A stretch of DNA of 64,000 nucleotides, taken from Anagrus nilaparvatae (lineage: Eukaryota > Arthropoda > Insecta > Hymenoptera > Mymaridae). The stretch is from assembly GCA_022575985.1 (NCBI GenBank), contig JAKSXM010000269.1:2666001-2730000 (forward strand), given 5' to 3'. The notes beneath the pieces were generated by a model. It was given only the letters and a program-made list of their open reading frames with translations, was not told where the DNA came from and searched no databases. Made by a program: the position numbers and the translations under genes. Below, in pieces: positions 1 through 11,879 of this stretch (within the stretch, counting starts at the first letter, position 1; each line of letters starts with the position of its first letter).

Positions 1-2300
1 AAATTCTATACATTCTTGACGTAATTGGTATCTCATCAACAGTAAATATTCTATGCTGAAAAACATTTGTAAAGGACAACGGTTCTCCTGGTATATGAAA
101 AACGTCTGCATTTTCTTCCAGAATTTTCTCAACAATTTTCTTATCCTCATCATTTAAATGATCTAAATTTGATAATTCTTTAACCTTATCAACTCTTTGT
201 TCAGGCGTTAGTTCCATATACAGGATCCTTTCATTATTATTTAATTCTTTTCTAACTTCATTTATTAAAACCTTGATCTGTTCTAAAAATTGCATATTGT
301 TTGATAGATTATCCATTTCAATAATAGTGTTTAAATGATCAAATGGCTCAATAAATTCATATAACTTACAATGGTTGACCTCATTTATTATATTGTTAAT
401 AATTGCCATAAAATCATGTTTATATTTTACCTTTTTAGTAATCAGTGATTCGTTTACTAACCCCTCTAGTATATCAAGATGCTCTATACACAATTCTTCT
501 TCTTTCTCACTTTCTCTTTCATCTTTACTTTCACTATCGCTTCCTTCTTTACTTTCTGTCCTTCTTGCTCTCCAACTATTTTGGGACTTGCCTTGTTGCC
601 AGTTTTCATGCCTAGAACTATTTTTATTATAAAATTTTAACTGTATTTCATGATATTTTATCTTATTGCTTACTACACTTTTACTTTCAACTGTATTATT
701 TACATTATTTTCTGTATTATTTTTATTCAAAACAGCTTTACTATTATTTACTTGATACCTAGTAAAATAAATTATCCACCACATTACAAAACTTAATAAT
801 TTATCTATTATTACAAAATTAATTACAATAAAATTCATACATTTTAAAAGTTCTGCAGTATTGTGGTACACATCTGTAGCTTTTTTATCGACCACTACAG
901 GTTCCCTGTTTGAAAAATTTTTCAACCAAGGCTTTTTATTTATAACTTCATCTGCAGTTTTCTCTACTGCTGCAGGAGCCTCATTTGAAAAATTTTTCAT
1001 CAAAGGCCTTTTATTTATAATCTCATCTGCAGTTTTCTCCACTACTGCAGGAGCTCTACCTGAAAATTCCTCCAACAAGGGCTTTTCCTTTATAAACTCA
1101 TCTGCAGTTTTCCCTACTACAGGACCCTTTTTGGAAAAATTTTCTAAACTGGTATTACTATTCAATACCACTTCTGCAGTTTTCTCCGCTACTGCAGGAT
1201 CCATGTTTGAAAATTCCTCCAACAAAGGCCTTTTATTTATAAACTCATCTGCAGTTTTCCCTACTACAGGAGCCTTATTGGAAAAATTTTCTTTCATGCT
1301 TTTACTATTTAATGCCACTTCTGCAGTTTTCTCCGTTACTGCAGGATACATGTTTGAAAATTCCTCCAACAAAGGCCTTTTATTTATAAACTCATCTGCA
1401 GTTTTCTCTACTACAGGAGCCTTATTGGAAAAATTTTCTAACCTGGTTTTACTACTTAATGCCACTTCTGCAGTTTTCTCCGCTACTGCAGGATCCATGT
1501 TTGAAAATTCCTCCAACAAAGGCCTTTTATTTATAAACTCATCTGCAGTTTTCCCTACTACAGGAGCCTTATTGGAAAAATTTTCTTTCATGGGTTCATT
1601 ATTTTGCAATTTGCTTGCTTTACTTAATAATTTATTTGCACTTTTTAATGCTACTATAATTTTTTTCTTTAAACTATTGTCCCTACTTATTACTTGCCTA
1701 GCTGTTTTAACTTTTTTGCTATTCTTTTTATTTTTAATTTTTACTTTTAGAGTAGGAGATTTTATTCTTTTAATCTGTTCTCCCACTCTTACTACCTGAG
1801 TTATACAATCGTTCTTGTCTTCTCTGGCCTTTATCACCACCTCTTCTGATGTAAATTTTAATACCTCGTTGTTTGACTGGAAGGGGTATTTTTGTCCTTG
1901 AAGCACTAAACAGCGTTCATCAAAATATAGTCTCGCTTTGTTACCTTCTAAAAACTTATTTCCTATCAGCCCTGTTTCTTGAATTGGAAAATTATTTTCT
2001 ACAACATGAAATTTTGTTAAAATTCCGCAAATTTTTATTTCTATACTTCCCAATGACTTGACTGCAGGGTCTGAAATTCCAATTAGCTTAACTATTTCAT
2101 TTTTACAAATTTTTACCTTATCTGGCACTGCTTTTTGCTTCAATAGATTTGCGCTGGCTCCTGAATCCAAGAGGTAGTCAATTTCTTTACCTAGGCTGGC
2201 AGAAGATAAGACGACTGTTGGCGCGTTGCTATTTCGACTTAGATGGATTGTGTGTTCGACGTACTGGGAGCCTCCCGATTTGCGCCCATCGGTTGGCTGC
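1..2300 (-). CDS. pol: Pol polyprotein (partial): protease, repeat spacer, start of RT
   Basis: This frame is open from about 2300 down to base 1 with no stop and is cut by the window edge. It lies in the -1 frame relative to gag and overlaps the gag end, so it would be expressed by -1 frameshifting. The aspartic protease active site DSGAS is at 2167-2156, followed by the usual hydrophobic strands and a second-half motif around GLIGNKFLEG. Then comes a long lysine- and serine-rich spacer holding 49-residue tandem repeats (about 1600 to 855). The last ~60 residues before the edge carry the DVFHIPGEPL...HRIF...PITSRMYRI signature that precedes gypsy RT. The product would be cleaved to PR and RT in the particle. 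Unusual: the PR-RT spacer is several hundred residues, while most gypsy elements have a short linker. Confidence 0.85.
855..1610 (-). repeat. 147-bp coding tandem repeat between protease and RT
   Basis: Near-identical blocks start at about 1206, 1353 and 1500 (spacing exactly 147 bp = 49 codons), with more diverged units to the left (about 1061 and 900-1050). Each 49-residue unit holds two related half-units built on EKTADE(F/V)IN and PLLEEFSN. Because 147 is a multiple of three, the array keeps the pol frame open. The plus strand is also open here only because of the repeat's composition; that frame is antisense and not a gene. Confidence 0.85.
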
Positions 2301-3310
2301 TGCCGTTTCCCTGATTATTTTCCTCTGCCCTTCTTGTATCGGCAGTCCTTGATCTGCAAAAACGAGCTGTATGTCCTTTTCTCTTACAGTTATGGCACTC
2401 CATTTGCTGACGCTTAACTATCCACTCCGGTTTGTTCGGATTACCAGGATTAGTCCAACAATTTTCCTTGACATGACCATTCTTAGAACAATGGTTGCAC
2501 TTTAATTGCCCTCTATTTTCTTTTTCATTTGCTTGTTGTTTTCTTCCCTCTACGAATTTTGGCAACTCAGGGCAGAGAAGCGTCGTGTGGTCTTGTCTAA
2601 GGCATAAAAAACAATAATTATTATTTGGAGTGGTATGTGTACTTACAACGTTTATTTGCTCAGTTTTCGATGTTTTTGTTTCTTCGTATGAGCACGATTC
2701 CCTCTCTACCACTATTGCTTCGTTGAGAGTATCTGCAAAGGTAGCATAGGGCATTAACCTTGTTCTTATCTCCGTTCTCATGCCTTTCAAAAAGAATCTA
2801 AGCATGTCTCTGTCTAACATGGCGTCTTCCAATGGCCTCCCCTCCAATACCGCCGCCTTTTTTATTTTTCTTCCCAGTTCTTTTATTTTGTTGGCAAATA
2901 ATACGACTTTCTCTTTCTCCCCTTGTCGTACCTTCGCTAAATCCCCTCCTAGCTCGTGCGACGTTTTGGGATTTCCAAAAGAGAATTCTACAAAGTCAAT
3001 GACCTCTTGTATGGAGCGGAAATTGTGTCCAATAGCTGCCTTCGCTGCTTCTCCTTTTAGCCTTAACAGAATTAACGGTGCTACTTCGCTTTCGTTTTCT
3101 GGGGGTATCATACCTTTCGCCCTGCCACACCCGATTACGAAATTTTCCACCTCTTCTTGCGAACCGGTGAATTCTGGAATCGTGTTGATTGTGTCTTTTA
3201 TCGAGAATGGCCTTATCTTTGATAATGATGAATTTTGTGAATAAGATGCCCCCGTAAATTCATTTGCCTGATACGTATTTCTCCTAAAACAATTACCTTC
3301 TGCATACTTC
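2239..3310 (-). CDS. gag: Gag, C-terminal part: capsid and zinc knuckles
   Basis: The frame encodes a retrotransposon capsid-like region: helical, with a LLRLKGEAAKAA-type segment and a block around FRSIQEVIDFVEFSFG. A basic nucleocapsid region follows, with two classical CCHC knuckles (CNHCSKNGHVKENC and CHNCKRKGHTARFC) and a third cysteine cluster upstream (CFLCLRQDHTTLLC). It would package the element's RNA in virus-like particles. The open frame continues upstream of the GTG at 3150 to about 3310, where it meets the end of the N-terminal gag frame in a different phase. Either gag carries a one-base indel near 3293-3310 or the element makes two proteins. The stop TAA is at 2241-2239 and pol overlaps it. 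Confidence 0.8.
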
Positions 3311-4252
3311 CGGTCTAATTTGCTCAGCCGTGTGATACATTGTAGAATACGGTGTGTAATGGTTAGCTGCTATTGGTGCTGCCCTATAATTGGTACTGCT
3401 GGCCAAACCTGTAAAATTATTGTTTATTGTTTGCTGACCCAATTCCTGGATGTGCGCTGTGACTCCCATAGTTGTTGGAGGTATTTCAGTTGCGTCTGGC
3501 TGTAAAATAAATTTTTTTGTACTTTTTATACTTGGATTTATTGGAGTTACTAAACTCTCTCTGCCCTCTAGTAAACATAAAGTATATTCTGCAGCTAATT
3601 CTTCTAGGACTAACTCTGGGCCTAAACTACTGTTAAATAAATCAATAAGTATTCTTAGCGTCTCAGCGTCCCTTAATGCTTTGTCCAGTACGTCCTTGTT
3701 GTTATGTGGCAGATATGTCTGCAACTGTGCAGCAGCTGGTAATAATTCTGTTTCCACATCTGTGTCTAATAACCTGTAAGCTAAATACCTTAATAAATCT
3801 TTTACAGATGGCCTTGGCTTGGATTCCGGGTAACTGCAATGACGCCTTAACACGTCGTAAATCCTGCTGTCAAAATAAACTTTTAGTGAGGAATCTTGGC
3901 TACTTGTACCTGTTATTATATCAATAATTTCTGCCGGATGTATGTTACTTGCTCTTAATTCCTGAATCATACTTGCCAATGTGGCGTCTTTTATTACCTC
4001 ATCTAATACCTCTTTATCGAATCGGTTTTCTAATGCTTCAATTAATTCTTGCCTTTGCTCAACTGTCGATGTAGGTTCCTTGTTTTTAGTTTCATTAAAG
4101 TGCTTTTTGTACCATTCTAAAACTTCCTCTATTGTTGTGTCTACACTTATTTCAATAAAGTCTTTCGCATATTTACATAGTATATTATATGCTTTCTTTG
4201 CATTAACGTCTTTTTCTACCAATTTCTCGGCTAGTACTCTTAAAAGACTCAT
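3293..4252 (-). CDS. gag: Gag, N-terminal part (319 aa)
   Basis: A clear ATG at 4252 (MSLLRVLAEKL) lies ~100 bases downstream of the primer binding site, so this is the first frame of the element. The product is helical and acidic-basic mixed, with segments such as EVLEWYKKHFNE and a proline/asparagine-rich tail before the stop at 3293. No conserved domain is recognised with certainty; by position it should be the matrix-like N-terminus of Gag. The sense continues in another frame immediately after the stop (about 3310 onward), so a single indel would split a Gag of about 670 residues. I do not reconstruct it. Confidence 0.7.
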   Translation of the reverse strand: MSLLRVLAEKLVEKDVNAKKAYNILCKYAKDFIEISVDTTIEEVLEWYKKHFNETKNKEPTSTVEQRQELIEALENRFDKEVLDEVIKDATLASMIQELRASNIHPAEIIDIITGTSSQDSSLKVYFDSRIYDVLRRHCSYPESKPRPSVKDLLRYLAYRLLDTDVETELLPAAAQLQTYLPHNNKDVLDKALRDAETLRILIDLFNSSLGPELVLEELAAEYTLCLLEGRESLVTPINPSIKSTKKFILQPDATEIPPTTMGVTAHIQELGQQTINNNFTGLASSTNYRAAPIAANHYTPYSTMYHTAEQIRPEVCRR

Positions 4253-4347
4253 TTTGTTGATATAGAGAAGAAATTAAGAAAGATAGAAAGAAATAGAAAA
4301 TTTAAATCTTAGAATAATTTGCTTTTTTTTAATAAAAAATTCCCTAA

Positions 4348-4359
4348 GACGAGCCCCCA
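4348..4359 (-). promoter_or_regulatory. Primer binding site, tRNA-Pro type
   Basis: On the minus strand the sequence reads TGGGGGCTCGTC, the classical primer binding site complementary to the 3' end of tRNA-Pro. It lies four bases inside the LTR edge, which fixes the element's orientation and its 5' LTR. Confidence 0.8.
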
Positions 4360-4363
4360 CTTT

Positions 4364-5394
4364 TGTTACGAAGTTTTTGTTTATAGTTTTTATTAATTTA
4401 AATATTTAAGATGAGTTATTGACTTTATTGGGAAATTCCGTTTTAAGTTTAATTTTGATATTAAATTTCAAATATTCGTAACTTAAATCGATTTAATTAT
4501 TTTGCCTACTTTAGTGCTCGTAACTAATGCAGTTACTCGCACACGGGAAGGCTTATTCTTTATTAAATTAGCAAATCTAACTAGAATATATGTAATTGTA
4601 TATATATGTATATAATTATATATATATATATACGTGATAGGAAAGTATATAGGAAAGATTAGTGGTATAGAATAGAGGATAGAAATAAAGAATACTATGT
4701 TGAATTTACTAAAATAACCCTTTGAAACAAAGTTATTTATTGATAGATACAAATGTAGAAAATCAATAAACTTATTATAAAGATAACTGATATAATAATA
4801 TAAATATACTTATTATTCATAACTAACCGTTTAAACTAGTTAGTTTCTGAATTCCAATATAAAACGCAATACTTTTTAATTAATAACTTTTTTGACACTT
4901 AGTAAAAATACAGGTATATTTTAACAAAACGTGATAATGACCTGCGGCTAAAATTCCAAAGACAATTGAGAGTCTTTTGACATTTTTGGCTACTATTTAT
5001 ATGATTGACTGATCGACGTGTTAATCTTAATTCGTCATGAAAGAGGGGTGCCCCTTGATTAGCAATCTTGTGGCGTCTCTTTTTGTCCTTTCTTAATAAT
5101 CAATTCTTGGACTTGTAATAAGGCCAAATTAATTAGCACCTATATTTATTTTATATCCGTTGATAAAACCATGAGACATAAAATTTGTTACTCATCTAAT
5201 GCGTTAAGCAGAGTGTTTAACGCTTTTGCGTTAATTCTATATTGAGCGCCTTTCTCTTTAGTATTTAAATCTAAAATGCGTTCAGGCAAGCTTTATCGCA
5301 TTTGCGTTAACAGTGCCTTTTATCGCATTTGCGTTAACAGTGTCTGTTAACGCCTTTTCATATTTCACTGCTGTTACTTTATCTCGCTCTAACA
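4364..5394 (-). mobile_element. 5' LTR of the gypsy element (about 1.03 kb)
   Basis: On the plus strand the segment starts TGTTACG and ends CTCTAACA, so on the minus strand it is TG...CA bounded (TGTTAGAGCGAG...CGTAACA). The inner edge is next to the PBS. The outer edge coincides with where the inverted copy of the neighbouring repeat (end at 15505) begins to match. In minus orientation the U3-side part (5180-5394) holds repeated GCGTTAAC-type motifs. The 3' LTR is not in the window, so the boundaries are not confirmed by an LTR pair. Confidence 0.55.
5285..5355. repeat. Short tandem repeat in LTR U3
   Basis: TTTATCGCATTTGCGTTAACAGTG occurs twice in tandem (about 27-33 bp period) and GCGTTAA-like motifs recur from 5200 on. 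Repeated blocks in U3 often act as enhancers in retroelements; here that is inference only. Confidence 0.45.
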
Positions 5395-5587
5395 TAACTA
5401 ACTTACGCAAAATGTATATTTTCTTATAAAAAAAAATATGTTATTGATAAAAATTTTTTTTTAATTTTTAATTTGAAAATTTTGGTTCCTCATAGAGGAA
5501 CCTTTGTGATAGGTGAAATTTTGATTTTCGATATTTTGGCATAAGCCCAAGTTATGGCCAATCAAGCTATTTGAGTATCTTCACCAG
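5395..5587 (+). repeat. Foldback FB1, left arm outer part
   Basis: This stretch is the near-exact reverse complement of 15312-15505. It is followed, after the inserted LTR element 5588-14081, by the rest of the arm at 14082-14301. Its last four bases (CCAG, 5584-5587) are the left copy of the target-site duplication of that insertion. Confidence 0.85.
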
Positions 5588-6873
5588 TGTAACAATCAGT
5601 TTTTAAGCTGATTAGTACTATTTAAATTGATTTTAGGAAGGTTGTCCAGGCCTTCCAGGGATTGTTAATTAGCTTGGTGTTCAGAAAAAGTTACTCAAAA
5701 TGGTGAATTGAATTAACTTTTTTTTTTTGTAAAAATAAAATATGTTACTTACTTTTTTTTGAAATTGGATGTCCAAAAAATTTATTAACTGAATTTGTAC
5801 TAAGTATTTTTTTTAAAGTTTAATTTATTGAAACTTAAATAATTTATAAAATTGAAGTTAAGTTGAGGAAAGAAAAATATAATTTAAAATTAAATGAACA
5901 CCTTTAAATGATAATATTAATTTAAAATGAAATTAAGTCCAAGTTATTCCTTTCTTTTTCTTTTTCTTCATTTTTAAAGCGAGCCAAGTTCTGAATCGGT
6001 TCAGAAGAACTTCAAGAAGGCCTTTCTCAGGCAAAAACTCCAGTATTTAAGCACCGTAAACTTTGATAAGGCCGACTTCCCCTCTTGATAAAAATCAAGA
6101 GTGGGTTGAGGGTCTTATCTAAGATACTACTCCTAGAGTTTGTCTAAGAGGGGAATTCTTTTGTCGACTCATTATCACGCATAGATCGGATGTTATTTTT
6201 CTTATCTAAATTTTTAATGAGTCGACAAAACGTGATATTTCAAAACAATGGGTTTTACATAAGATATTTATAGGAATACTTTTGTCTTTGTCTGACTTTA
6301 TCAAAATAAAATTTCGTTAAGTCATTAAGTAAACCCATTGTTTTACTTGAACTTAATTTTCTTTGTTTTTCATAAATAAATTACTTTTGAACCCTTTTTC
6401 TTTTAATTTAAGCTAATTATGGGCTTTTTAGAGCAATTTATTTACGAGAATTAAACCTAAAATTTATTATGCTAAACGTAAATTTTTATAAAGGTAGCTT
6501 AAAATTATGCTTAATTTACGTAGTTCCAGGCTAATAATTTCATCCCTTGAGTTTTCCTTCAATCTAAATTTAGTTTTTAAAGTAGAATAAAAAAATAAAA
6601 ACTCGAAAGTGAAATAATGGCCTTGACTAAGGTTTTTCCAGTTATTCCATGGAACTAAAGGCAAAATCGTTTTTTTCGCAATAGAAAATTTAGCTTGAAT
6701 AACTGGAAAAGATTGTCTTTAAATTTTCCGTGAAAATTTTAAATTAAACAAATTTGAATTTGTATACACGGAAAAAAATTTATGTATCGTTTTTTCTACA
6801 TACACGGAAAAAAATTTTAAACGTACAAAAAAAAAGTTTTTTTTTTTTTTTTTAAACGGCTGAGGACGTTACA
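5588..6873 (-). mobile_element. 3' LTR of the LARD-like element
   Basis: 1286 bp, plus-strand ends TGTAACAATC and GGACGTTACA. It contains a strong inverted pair around GTCGACTCATTA (about 6160) and TAATGAGTCGAC (about 6217), plus a second pair around CAATGGGTTTTAC and GTAAACCCATTG. Homologous to 12972-14081 and to the solo LTR at 35576-36855. Confidence 0.85.
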
Positions 6874-6885
6874 CCTCCCCACTTA
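6874..6885 (-). promoter_or_regulatory. Polypurine tract
   Basis: On the minus strand AAGTGGGGAGG lies directly upstream of the LTR start TGTAACG. That is the position and composition of the plus-strand priming site, and it sets the element on the minus strand. Confidence 0.65.
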
Positions 6886-9241
6886 GAATGTTGGTAATGC
6901 TTCCAAAGATGCTTTACCAACGTTAAACATAAATCTAAACTTACTTGTGTAACAATTTAATGCTTAAAACTATTTCCTCACTTAACTTAATTAAACTCTA
7001 GATTTACAACATTACTTAAAGTGTCTCTAATCGTGTCCATTTAAAATATGTTAAATATATACATAATATTTTATACTTTTAAATCACACACACACAAAAA
7101 TTATTTACAAAAATTTTTTTTTCACTGCACTAACACTATATACAATAAACACTACACCAGCCAATTGTTCGAACAATATCCCATACTTGTTGCCTCATCA
7201 TTATTTGCTTATTTTCTTGGCTATCCAGAGTCGACATTACCACAATTCTGTCTGAATCTCTCCCACCCATTACTCACGGCAATAGATACTGATTTAAACT
7301 TTCGCAGAAAAATGTGTTGAGACTCTATGTTAGGATTCCAGGCTTTCGTTATTCAATCCTTTTGATAGAATCTGATCGTCTTCTTCATAGTAAGGTATTG
7401 TTGTTTTTGAAGAAAATATATACTATGTGATATTTCTTTCTCCTCGGTGTCGATGTCTAAGTGTTTGGAGCTCCTTTCAAGATCATTGCTTTCTAATGGC
7501 TTAGTAAGATGTTACGAGTTTGGTTAAATCTACGAAAATATCTTAGCTTATTTTAACTAAGTTATTACATCTTATGGTCTAATAATATCATTGAAAATTG
7601 AATCAATAATAATTATTTTTGTACTTTTGTTTCAAAGCCTACTTTATTTGGTTCCTGTTTATTTCCACACAAACTTGTGATAACTGGAAGGGCCCTTTCC
7701 AATTAGCACAACCTGCATGAAAGTATAAACCGGAACCTCAAACAAAATTTTCCGTAAACTTGGCTTATTTCTGGTAGCTTTAATTTGATTGGAATAAATT
7801 TTGATAATTATTATTATAATTTTCAATGCTTACATATTTTAAAGTAATCTATTACTTATATAGAAAAGATTTTAATTTTGCTCATGTACTATGTATAAAA
7901 CGATAAAATATTTAATACAATGTTTTAAAAATAAATTAACAATGTTCAATTTTTATTTAGAGATTAAAATTTAATAACAGGAAGTAGACAAAAATTAACG
8001 ACTTTTTTCTTTTAAATTAATTTTCATAAAATTTTTCTTTTGTTTACTTTGCTTAAGATTACTGATTTTAAGAAGATGAACTACAAAATTTCTGAACACT
8101 TGTTTTTGATGGAAAATTAGTAACTACTGAAATAAAAATGTAGATTTGATTTGTTAATAAAATAAAGAGAAAGGGAAAACTCCATATACCATAATAATCC
8201 TGTATAAACAGAAAACTTTTTTCCTTCTAAAAATTCTTTTACCATTTATTAATTTTTATCTTGAGTTATTTGTTTTAAATTTGACTTGTGAAAACTATTC
8301 ATGAATAAGGATTGGATGTGAAAAGTTCAGATAGCAAGATTGGGAATCGGAAAGTTTGATTATTAGTGTTCATTTTATTCTTTGACATTTTTAATAAGTC
8401 GTTATCGATATTCAAATAACGAAAATATGCGAATGGTTGAACTTGTGAATATTTGGATTTTCTGTAATCTGAGTATACTTAATTTGTTTTCTTCTATTTG
8501 GTTTTTTTTTTTTTTTTATTGTAATTATTTTTTTTTGATGTATACAAAATTTCTTTTGTCCGCATTTACATAGCTGTTTACTCAAAACCATTAATTGATC
8601 ATAAAGATATAATTTTCTTCACAATCATTCTTCAATACTATTCTGTTATTTATTTTTAAATTTATTTATTCTATTTTCTGAACTAACTTTGAATAACTGA
8701 AGTAAAAGAAATGATTCTACATCTTAACATTTCATAATCTCATTTTGAAGAATTTGGAACTTCATTTAGATGTCTAAATAAGGTTGCTGCTTTTTAACTT
8801 CATATAGTTTCATTCTTGAAATTTGATTTTCCATATTCTCACTCGTACTAGTGATTTTACCACAAAAAATTTTTTTATTATTATTTTTTTTTTTTATTAT
8901 AAAGGAAAAGGAGTACATAAGAAAAATAATTTTCACAAGTCATAAAACATTATTATAAACAAACTTTTTTTTTTTTTAAATTTTGTTACCTTTTTTTTTT
9001 TTTTTTAATATGAATGTATTTATAGAGTCAAGAATTCCAGAAAAAGAAAAAAAAACTTAAGCTTTCTTATATTATGTATGGGCCTTTTCATAAGTAGTCT
9101 TATTTAGCGTGTTTTTTTTTGTACAAGTAATTCATCAACTCATCATGATCTAAACTCTTTTATTTGTTCTTAATGTTATTTAGCTACTATGTATAAGCTT
9201 AATTTACTTTATTTTATTAATTTTATATAAACAGTTTATAA

Positions 9242-9283
<42 letters not shown>

Positions 9284-9593
9284 AAATGGATTTTAGTTAT
9301 GAAGCAAAATTAAAATCATGAGTTTTCGTTTTATTTCTGTTAACTTTTATATTTTTAGATTACAGCAAATTTACACAGAAATTTTCATTTGTTGCAATAT
9401 AAAAACCATTAAGTTCGTAAAAAGTGAAGAATAGATATGATACTTATTCAATCATCAAATACCGATACATAATTAAAATTTTATGAAGTATGGGTCTTAA
9501 TGACCTTAGATTATTAAAAATTTAGAAAAATGTATAATTATTAGTTCAATTTTGATATTTTCCAGTTTTGACCTGTAAGAAAAATAGTATTAG

Positions 9594-9638
<45 letters not shown>

Positions 9639-11690
9639 AATAGAGTTTGAAAGTTTGTAAAGTGCATGCTATCTAAGTATTAATAAGCGTTTATCATAAA
9701 TTGTTAGTACCTTTCCCAAAGCATTTAAAATTGTTGTTATGAATGGTCTAGCGTAAATTCCAAAAAGAAATTTATTTTTATTTATTTTTTTTTTTGGCAA
9801 GGATGTTTTATCCAGAAAATTTTTTTTTTTTTGCAATATCACTCGCATAAAATCCCTCCCCACTTGGATTTTTCATAAGCAGAGATTGTAGGGGCACCAC
9901 TGCGTCTTCTCAAAGCTAGGGTGTTTGGTGACACATCGTTTCTCCTATCAAAATTTCGAGAAAGAGTGGCAACCTTTATTATAATATTATTTTTGTCGTG
10001 CTTAGAAAATTTTTAACCTTTATCCAGTTTGTGTTGACACCCTTAACTTGAGTTTGTTTGTTATACTTTTAATTAATAATTTATTATTTACGATTAACTT
10101 ATTAATATCTTTGATTAATTTAATTCTAAATTTTAAAAATTAAAAACGGGAAGAAAAAAAAATAACTAAAAATAATTATTCCAATTTGTTGATCATGTTA
10201 TCAACTAATGGTTTGTAAAAGCTAAATAAGGTAAGCAATTCTATTTTAATTTATTAACTAGTTTATTTTTATATTATACTAATACTCGTCATTTTTCCTA
10301 TACCCAAACCTGGGGTCTAAATGCTGTATACTGGAGCTGGAGCTTGCAACAAGTAATACAAAATCTTAAGGATTGTGTGGTGGAAAATTAAATTAGGTAA
10401 GATTAATTTGATCAAAAACGTCTAATATTCTTTAATATGTATTAATGAACTTATTTTCAGCTTTTTATCTCAGATTTCAAGTATTAAAAGATATTACGAG
10501 CCTTGTGTAGTTTGGTGACAACAACTTCCAGTATCGCGTTAAATCTGGGTAATGTAAAATCTTAATATTTTGCTTTAAATATAACTGTTTAAAACTAACT
10601 ATTTATATTACAACTTTCAGGTTTGAATTCTGAGGATGAATAAGGATTTATATGTTTTATTCTTACAATTTTTTAAGAAATGAATCTGTGAATTGGGTGT
10701 ATTAAGTTAAAGAGTGATTTTTGTGCCGCTAATTTCTAAAAAGAAAATTAAGTTTTGTCATTCATTAAGTGTACTGGAGTGTTTAATAAGTGAAAAGTGT
10801 AAAGTGAAAGAGTTTAGTGCAAAATTAAATCTATGTGTATGAAAAGTTAGCTTTCTAAGATTTTTAAGTTTAGGTATAATTTACTTGTATATCTGTAAGT
10901 TATATTTTCCATTGGATTGAATACAGGGTTTATTGAGTGTTTTAATTAAAAATACGCAATCTAATACCGTAAACTTGTAATTTGGAGTTTATTTTGGGAA
11001 TTTTAGTGAGAAATTTCAAAAACAGTATTTTACAAGTAAAAAAAAAGATTTGTTATTTAGTGAGTGAAATATGTTAAAACCTTTTGTCAGATTTGGAAAT
11101 AGTTAAAATAAAAAGTTTAGTAAATAAAATTATAATTAATAAAATCATAAAATATTGTAAACAAAATTTAAATTGCATTTCTGTAAAAAAAAATTCCTAC
11201 CCCGCTATAAATCCTCTCTTTTTTTTTTCATTGACTAAAATCTAATTTAAAATATTACTTTTTATCTACGCTTACGCTAAAATGTAAGTGAGTAATAATA
11301 GTACTTTATAAGTACTAAGAATTATTAATTTACAGTATAATATTTTGATCCGGATCTCAAAATTTTATGAAACTGACATAAGCTAAGAATTAAAAAAAAT
11401 TGTTACTTAAAATATTTAAATATTGCCTACTTTTAGCCCATACTTATATTTTACGTAATAATATGACTTACATAACTTAAATGCGCATAAAAATTATTTT
11501 ACAGTATAATAACTGTTCTGGAGCTCAAGATCTTATACGTATATTTAGGATGGTTTGTATAATTTTATCGAATAATATATAGAAGGATCTAATATATAAA
11601 ATTAATGATAATGAACTAAAAATAAAAGGCCTTTTCTGTTTTTGTTGACTCTCGGATACTGATCCTGGGTAGCTACTCCAGGTAAGTATG
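6886..11690. other. LARD internal region, no gene recognised
   Basis: AT-rich with many homopolymer runs (T tracts at 9247-9281 and 9598-9635). No reading frame above about 90 codons makes sense. Around 7620-7740 the minus strand contains a short stretch ending in a GPF motif that vaguely recalls the end of a gypsy integrase, but stops surround it. A second AAGTGGGGAGG-type purine tract occurs at 9852-9863 (minus). Confidence 0.6.
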
Positions 11691-11879
11691 ATGACTTTGA
11701 CTTTCTATCAGATTTATTTATTTATTTATTTATTTTTTTTTTTTTTTTTTTTTTTTTTGCAAAGGTTGTTAAAATATTCATGACAAGTTATTGCTTAAAC
11801 TGGAGTAAAGATGCTCTTGTTTAAAAGCGACACTTGTTAGAATGCTCAGATATCTTATATTTTCTTATACTAAATGGAT

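Larger units (their letters stand above)
1..5394 (-). mobile_element. Ty3/gypsy LTR retrotransposon, 3' part beyond left edge
   Basis: Read on the minus strand, the order is LTR (5394-4364), a tRNA-Pro type primer binding site, gag in two frames (4252-2239), then a pol frame with aspartic protease and the first residues of reverse transcriptase, open to base 1. This order (PR before RT, CCHC knuckles in gag, a -1 shift between gag and pol) is that of Ty3/gypsy elements. Integrase, the rest of RT/RNase H and the 3' LTR would lie to the left of the window. The inner edge of the LTR coincides with the end of a foldback arm, which suggests the element inserted into that foldback. Confidence 0.85.

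Noticed and set aside
861..1799. 312-codon open frame on the plus strand with internal repeats
   Set aside because: It is antisense to the gypsy pol frame. It stays open because the 147-bp repeat is in frame on both strands.
7620..7740. Gypsy integrase C-terminus (GPF motif) in the LARD interior
   Set aside because: The match is a few residues between stop codons; too weak without a profile search.
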